This document shows, one piece after another, positions 59,549 to 64,000 of a stretch of 64,000 nucleotides of DNA (positions are counted from its first letter, which is position 1; each line of letters begins with the position of its first letter). The position numbers and the translations under genes are program-made. The notes beneath the pieces are model-generated. The model was not told the origin of the DNA, searched no databases, and saw only the letters and a program-made list of their open reading frames with translations. Origin of the DNA: Acetobacteraceae bacterium (lineage in GTDB: Bacteria > Pseudomonadota > Alphaproteobacteria > Acetobacterales > Acetobacteraceae); NCBI GenBank assembly GCA_004843345.1, contig CP039460.1, forward strand, positions 2,031,001 to 2,095,000. Reading direction: 5' to 3'.

Positions 59549-62311
59549 ATGTCAATTGATATTCCTAATGAGACAATAGGAAGAGCTGAAGTGATTCAAA
59601 AAAGTTTAGGGAAATCTTTTGAATCTTCTCTTTGCGAAAAACAGTTAATGAAAAAATGGTTGGATCAAAAGCTTTATGCATCCAAGTCTCATGTTGATCC
59701 AAAAAATTCATATTCCATTATGTTTCCACCTCCAAATGTTACAGGGAAGTTACATATTGGTCATGCGCTTACTTTTACGCTTCAAGATATTCTCATTCGC
59801 AGAAAGAGATTAGAAGGAAAGGAGGTCTTGTGGCAGGCTGGGACAGACCATGCTGGGATTGCTACTCAAGTTCTTATTGAAAAACGCTTAGATGCCCAAG
59901 GGGAAAACAAGGAGGATTTGGGCAGAGAAAAATTTTTCGAAAGAGTTTGGGAATGGAAAGAGGAATCCGGCGGGATCATTATTGATCAACTGAAGCGTTT
60001 GGGAGCTTCCGCTGATTGGGATCGAGAACGATTCACAATGGATGAAGGGCTTTCTAAAGCTGTAATAACGGCTTTTGTGCGTCTTTATAAGGATGGCTTG
60101 ATTAAAAGAGATTATAGGCTTGTTAACTGGGATTCTTCTTTAAAATCTGCTGTTTCGGATATTGAAGTTGAAAATAAGGAAACAAAGGGAAAGCTTTATT
60201 ACATTCGATATCCCCTTGAGAGTGGTGAGTTTTTAAGTGTTGCCACGACGCGTCCAGAGACTTTATTCGGAGATATGGCACTTGCAGTCCATCCCGAAGA
60301 TCCTAGATTTGAAAAGTATATAGGACAGTATGCAAAAGTTCCGTTTGTTGATCGTCGTATTAAAATTTTAGCAGATACGCATTCGGATCCAGAAAAAGGA
60401 ACTGGTGTTGTTAAGATCACACCTGCGCATGATTTTAATGATTTTGAGGTTGGAAAAAGACATCAATTAGAGATGCCAATTATTCTAGATGTAGCAGGAA
60501 AATTTGTTCTTTCCGATTTAGAAGCGCGTCATGAAGTTTTTGAAGATTGGGTAAAAGAGAGTGCTGGTCTTTCAGTAAGAGATTTACGGAAGAAAGTTGT
60601 TCAGAAATTGGAACAGCTTGGTTTCCTTGAAAAAATTGAAGAACATTCACATGCTGTTCCTCATTCGGATAGAACAGGGGTTGTGATAGAGCCACGTTTA
60701 ACAATGCAGTGGTATTGTGATGCTCCAAAATTGGCAGAAAAGGCCGTTGAAGCGGTTCGATCTGGAGATGTCCAATTTGAACCGAAGCAATGGGAAAATA
60801 CTTATTTTGCGTGGATGAAAAATCTCCAACCTTGGTGTATCAGTCGTCAACTTTGGTGGGGGCATCAGATTCCTGCTTGGTATGATGAGCGGGGTAATGA
60901 GTATGTTGCGGAAACAGAAGAAGAAGCTCAAATACAAGCGGGTGAAAATGTAACTTTAACACGGGATCCAGATGTCCTTGACACGTGGTTTAGCTCAGGA
61001 TTGTGGCCCTTTGCAACACTTGGCTGGCCAGAGAAGACGGCAGAATTTTCTTCCTATTATCCGACAAGTGTTTTGGTAACAGGCTTTGATATCATCTTTT
61101 TTTGGGTTTCTCGAATGATGATGTTGGGTTTGTATTTCACGGAGGAAGTTCCTTTCGAAAAGATCGTTATCCATGGACTTGTGAGAGACGAGAATGGACA
61201 GAAAATGTCTAAATCTAAGGGGAATGGAATAGATCCCTTGGAGATTATTGATGAATATGGTGCCGATGCTTTGAGATTGGCTCTCTGTGCTGGGGTTACT
61301 CTAGGAAGAGATATCCGTATTAGCGGTAAAATTGTAGAAGACCATCGAAATTTTATTACAAAACTTTGGAATGTTGCTCGCTTTTTAGAGATGAACAATG
61401 TTTTTTCTCCAAAAATATCCTTAGATTTAGAGGATCAAAGTAGTTCGTTTGAGCTTCAAAAAGTTCAAGCTTTACAAGATTGGATTGAAATTAAATTCCG
61501 AAAAACGAGTCAAGATGTTGAAAATACCTTAGCGAATTATCGATTTGCCGATTATGCACAAAGTTGTATGCATTTTGTACGGGATATTTTTTGCGATTGG
61601 TTTGTAGAATTAGCAAAGCCTATTTTGAATAAAACAGATAAAGTTTCTAATGAGTTTCGTATTTTTTCTAGAGAGATATTTTTTGAAACTTTAAAACTTT
61701 TAGAGCCAATCATTCCATTTGTAACAAATATGCTCATAGAAGAGCTTTTTCCATCAAAAGAGATCTCGAGTAGATTTGATAGGAATTTACCTTTTTCTTC
61801 TCAGGCTCTTAAGAATGAGGAGAATGTTGATTCACTCATTGAGCTTATTGGAAAGATTAGGGCTATTCGTTCTGAAATGAACATAGCTCCATCCAATAAA
61901 GGAAAGCTTATTGCCTTAACTTCAAAGAAAAATTTAAAGAAATTTGAAGATAAACTTTCCTGTTGGAGTGAGGCAATCGATCGAATGGGGCGCATCTCAG
62001 AGTTTAAAGTTATTGATAAATTCTTTTCTGATTTAGAAAGCGCAGCTGAATTTACGGTCTTAGGTGAAACTTTTTATCTTCCTTTAAAGGGTTTAATTGA
62101 TTTTGATAAAGAATATGATCGGCTCTCTAAGGAATATTCAGCGGTTGAAAAAGAGTTTTTAAAAACAGAGGCAAGGTTAAATAATAAAAAATTTATTGAA
62201 CGTGCCAAACCTGAAGTCGTTATAGAAAATAAAGATCGTCTGGGAAATTTAAGAGAAGAAAAAGTCCGATTATTTAATTCTCTTGAAAGAATAAAAAAGC
62301 TCACTGTTTAA
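59549..62311 (+). CDS. valS: Valyl-tRNA synthetase
   Basis: ValRS charges tRNA-Val and edits Thr. The 920 residues show the class I HIGH motif in PPNVTGKLHIGHALTFT (about 70), the editing domain near 220-310 (TTRPETLFGDMALAVHPED), the KMSKS motif in GQKMSKSKGNG (about 552), and the C-terminal coiled coil (YDRLSKEYSAVEKEF). An N-terminal extension of about 20 residues precedes the usual start. Confidence 0.95.
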   Translation: MSIDIPNETIGRAEVIQKSLGKSFESSLCEKQLMKKWLDQKLYASKSHVDPKNSYSIMFPPPNVTGKLHIGHALTFTLQDILIRRKRLEGKEVLWQAGTDHAGIATQVLIEKRLDAQGENKEDLGREKFFERVWEWKEESGGIIIDQLKRLGASADWDRERFTMDEGLSKAVITAFVRLYKDGLIKRDYRLVNWDSSLKSAVSDIEVENKETKGKLYYIRYPLESGEFLSVATTRPETLFGDMALAVHPEDPRFEKYIGQYAKVPFVDRRIKILADTHSDPEKGTGVVKITPAHDFNDFEVGKRHQLEMPIILDVAGKFVLSDLEARHEVFEDWVKESAGLSVRDLRKKVVQKLEQLGFLEKIEEHSHAVPHSDRTGVVIEPRLTMQWYCDAPKLAEKAVEAVRSGDVQFEPKQWENTYFAWMKNLQPWCISRQLWWGHQIPAWYDERGNEYVAETEEEAQIQAGENVTLTRDPDVLDTWFSSGLWPFATLGWPEKTAEFSSYYPTSVLVTGFDIIFFWVSRMMMLGLYFTEEVPFEKIVIHGLVRDENGQKMSKSKGNGIDPLEIIDEYGADALRLALCAGVTLGRDIRISGKIVEDHRNFITKLWNVARFLEMNNVFSPKISLDLEDQSSSFELQKVQALQDWIEIKFRKTSQDVENTLANYRFADYAQSCMHFVRDIFCDWFVELAKPILNKTDKVSNEFRIFSREIFFETLKLLEPIIPFVTNMLIEELFPSKEISSRFDRNLPFSSQALKNEENVDSLIELIGKIRAIRSEMNIAPSNKGKLIALTSKKNLKKFEDKLSCWSEAIDRMGRISEFKVIDKFFSDLESAAEFTVLGETFYLPLKGLIDFDKEYDRLSKEYSAVEKEFLKTEARLNNKKFIERAKPEVVIENKDRLGNLREEKVRLFNSLERIKKLTV

Positions 62312-62324
62312 AAAACAGTGAGCC
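62299..62324 (+). terminator. Hairpin at valS stop
   Basis: GCTCACTGTTT pairs with AAACAGTGAGC around a short A loop, overlapping the valS stop codon. Confidence 0.75.
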
Positions 62325-62329
62325 ACGAA

Positions 62330-62362
62330 AGGAAGAGGTTAATAACTCTCTTCCTTATTTTT
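62330..62362. terminator. Second hairpin between valS and trxB
   Basis: AGGAAGAG pairs with CTCTTCCT and is followed on the plus strand by TTATTTTTTG. It overlaps the trxB end and can serve both convergent genes. Confidence 0.7.
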
Positions 62363-63317
62363 TGTTTAAGTATCGTTCAGCTTCCATTGCCGCTTTGCAA
62401 CCGCTTCCTGCCGCAGTTATTGCTTGACGAAAGAGACTATCTTGTACGTCTCCAGCGGCAAACACACCTGAAATCGAAGTTTCTGTTGAATTAGGTTTTG
62501 TCAAAATATATCCAGCTTCGTCACATTTGAGTTGATCTTTAAAAGGTGCTGTATTTGGTGCGTGGCCAATTGCAATAAAAACACCTGTCAACTCTAATTT
62601 TTTTAAAGTTTTATCCTTGGTGTGCAAAAGTGTAATTTCGGAAACAAGATCTTGCTCTGCATCACCTGTAATTTCGGAAACAGTATGTTCGGGTACTAAA
62701 ATAATATTTGAGGTCGCTTTAATCCTGTCTTGCATGATTTGTTGAGCTGTTAAATGCGAACGACGGAATACAAGGTAAACTTTGGAGGCAATTTTAGAAA
62801 GATAAAGTGCTTCTTCCGCAGCTGTATCTCCACCACCAATAACAGCAACATTCTGATTTCGATAGAAAAAACCATCACAAGTTGCACAAGCAGAAACGCC
62901 TTTTCCTTTATAGTGTGTTTCGTCTTTTAGTCCCAACCATTTTGCTTGGGCTCCTGTTGCAATGATTAATGACTCAGTTTGATATTCTTTCCCAGAGCTT
63001 CCTGTTAAGATAAAAAAATCACTATTGTTTTTTATCTTGTTCAAAGAAGAAGATAAGATAATATCTTCTTCAATTTTACCCCCAACAGCTAAGACTTGCT
63101 TTCTCATTCGTTCCATTAGATCTGGCCCGCTAATAGGTGTCTCAAAGCCAGGATAATTTTCAATATCGGATGTTATTGTTAGTTGCCCTCCTGGTTGAGG
63201 GCCTGAGATCAGGACAGGATCCAAACCAGCTCTAGCTGCGTAAATTGCAGCTGTATATCCAGCAGGGCCAGAACCGATAATGAGTGTTTTTGTTTTGAAG
63301 TGCTGTGTTGTTGTCAT
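62355..63317 (-). CDS. trxB: Thioredoxin reductase
   Basis: TrxB reduces thioredoxin with NADPH. The 320 residues show the FAD site LIIGSGPAGYTAAIYAARAG, the redox-active CATC (about 142-145), the NADPH site AVIGGGDTAAEEALYL, and GVFAAGDVQD near the end. All catalytic features are intact. It converges with valS. Confidence 0.94.
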   Translation of the reverse strand: MTTTQHFKTKTLIIGSGPAGYTAAIYAARAGLDPVLISGPQPGGQLTITSDIENYPGFETPISGPDLMERMRKQVLAVGGKIEEDIILSSSLNKIKNNSDFFILTGSSGKEYQTESLIIATGAQAKWLGLKDETHYKGKGVSACATCDGFFYRNQNVAVIGGGDTAAEEALYLSKIASKVYLVFRRSHLTAQQIMQDRIKATSNIILVPEHTVSEITGDAEQDLVSEITLLHTKDKTLKKLELTGVFIAIGHAPNTAPFKDQLKCDEAGYILTKPNSTETSISGVFAAGDVQDSLFRQAITAAGSGCKAAMEAERYLNKK

Positions 63318-63488
63318 ATAAAATCAAATAGTTAAGGAAATAGATTCATCTTAATAGAGAAGCGCATTATCTAATAAAATGTTTAGAAAACACAGCTTTT
63401 TATTTTGCTAAGATTTATAGTTGCTCGTAATGCATCTAACCTATAGCGTTTTGATGAAATCAAAAAAGTTAGTTTTTAGGTGTTCGAG

Positions 63489-64000
63489 GTGCTTTGTAAG
63501 AATAAACAAGTGAAAATTAGAGCATTATATTTGCCTTATTGCTGTATTTTTGCATTTTTCATAGTAAATTTACTATCCTCTTTTATTTTTCCGCTCGTTC
63601 CTGATGAAGCTTACTATTGGACTTGGTCTAAATCTATTCAGTTTGGATATAGTGATCATCCTCCGATTATAGCTTATTGGATTAAAGCAGGAACATTGCT
63701 TTTTGGAGATAATCCCTTAGGGATAAGGTTTTTGGGCACATTATCTATCACGCTTTCTATACTTTTTTTATGGAAAGCCACTGAGAATTTATTTGATAAA
63801 TCATCTGCTTATTCTGTTGTTTATCTATTTTCCTTTACAATTTTCGGAAATGTGGTTGCCCTGATTATAACACCAGATACGCCTGCAATTTTCTTTTTAT
63901 CCGCTGCTTTTTTAATAACTTCCAAAATATTCAAAATTGAAAATCAAAATAGGGAAAGTCCTATTTTTTTATGGATATTAGGCAGTCTCCTTTTTGCTTT
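63489..64000 (+). CDS. GT39/ArnT-like membrane glycosyltransferase, N-terminal part
   Basis: An open frame from a GTG at 63489 (AGG eight bases before; another GTG at 63510) runs to the window end with 170 codons. After a first membrane segment come PDEAYYWTWS and FGYSDHPPIIAYWIK, the catalytic DE and the DHPP loop of the dolichyl-phosphate-mannose/ArnT superfamily, then further membrane segments. Such enzymes transfer sugars from polyprenyl phosphates to lipid A or proteins. C-terminus lies outside the window. Confidence 0.78.
   Translation, partial: MLCKNKQVKIRALYLPYCCIFAFFIVNLLSSFIFPLVPDEAYYWTWSKSIQFGYSDHPPIIAYWIKAGTLLFGDNPLGIRFLGTLSITLSILFLWKATENLFDKSSAYSVVYLFSFTIFGNVVALIITPDTPAIFFLSAAFLITSKIFKIENQNRESPIFLWILGSLLFA

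Overview
The window is A+T-rich bacterial chromosome carrying one complete prophage of about 44 kb. The flanking housekeeping genes (cls, comM, kdsB, dapA, smpB, a double cold-shock-domain protein, recG, mfd, rlmE, a TolC-family channel, valS, trxB) fit a Gram-negative host, because Kdo and TolC imply an outer membrane. The double cold-shock protein and a phage-borne DUF2312/GapR-type protein point to Alphaproteobacteria. A low-GC Acetobacteraceae such as a Commensalibacter-like organism is my best guess from gene content and base composition, but it is inference only.

Layout. 1-13.6 kb is chromosome: lipid synthesis (cls), an EEP-family hydrolase with comM on the minus strand, a kdsB-dapA-smpB run, the cold-shock protein, divergent recG/mfd, rlmE and tRNA-Gln(CUG). 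About 13.8-57.5 kb is the prophage. It abuts the 3' end of tRNA-Cys(GCA) and carries a P4-type tyrosine integrase at its right edge. From 57.5 kb the chromosome resumes with tRNA-Cys, tolC-like, valS, trxB and the start of a GT39/ArnT-like glycosyltransferase.

Inside the prophage, the late genes are read leftward from 38.6 to 14.5 kb: small and large terminase, DUF1073 portal, MuF-type head protein, DUF2213 protease/scaffold, cement protein, DUF2184 major capsid, connector proteins, DUF3383 sheath, tube, frameshifted tail chaperones, tape measure, a contractile-type baseplate (hub, gp138-like spike with an HxH tip, gp25, J, DUF2612), tail fibre and a lysis cluster. It is therefore a contractile-tailed (myovirus-type) phage. 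A second leftward block (43.7-39 kb) holds a Cro-like protein, a D12-class adenine methylase, replication genes with built-in iterons, a GapR homologue and a Rha regulator. A LexA/CI-like repressor (43.8 kb) is divergent to it. Three operator-like palindromes spaced exactly 24 bp apart lie between them, and two perfect copies of the same palindrome recur at 52.8-52.9 kb ahead of the rightward recombination operon (small ORFs, Bet annealase, BRO-KilAC antirepressor, AlpA-like excisionase).

The 44.6-52.7 kb stretch is accessory cargo: small membrane peptides, a coiled-coil membrane protein built on a 66-bp tandem repeat, a secreted NucA-type nuclease, a GIY-YIG-like protein, and a three-gene ABC-three-component (ABC-3C) conflict system made of a PD-(D/E)XK effector, a middle component and a DUF2326 ATPase. 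An uncharacterised 172-residue protein follows it. A further cargo gene sits on the opposite strand between the tail chaperone and the tape measure. The MuF protein appears to contain an embedded BECR-fold nuclease domain. The best candidates for undescribed biology are the ABC-3C locus, the MuF-nuclease fusion, the regulatory repeat arrays (operators, iterons, GATTACA boxes) and a decayed tRNA-Ala-like gene without a normal anticodon arm.
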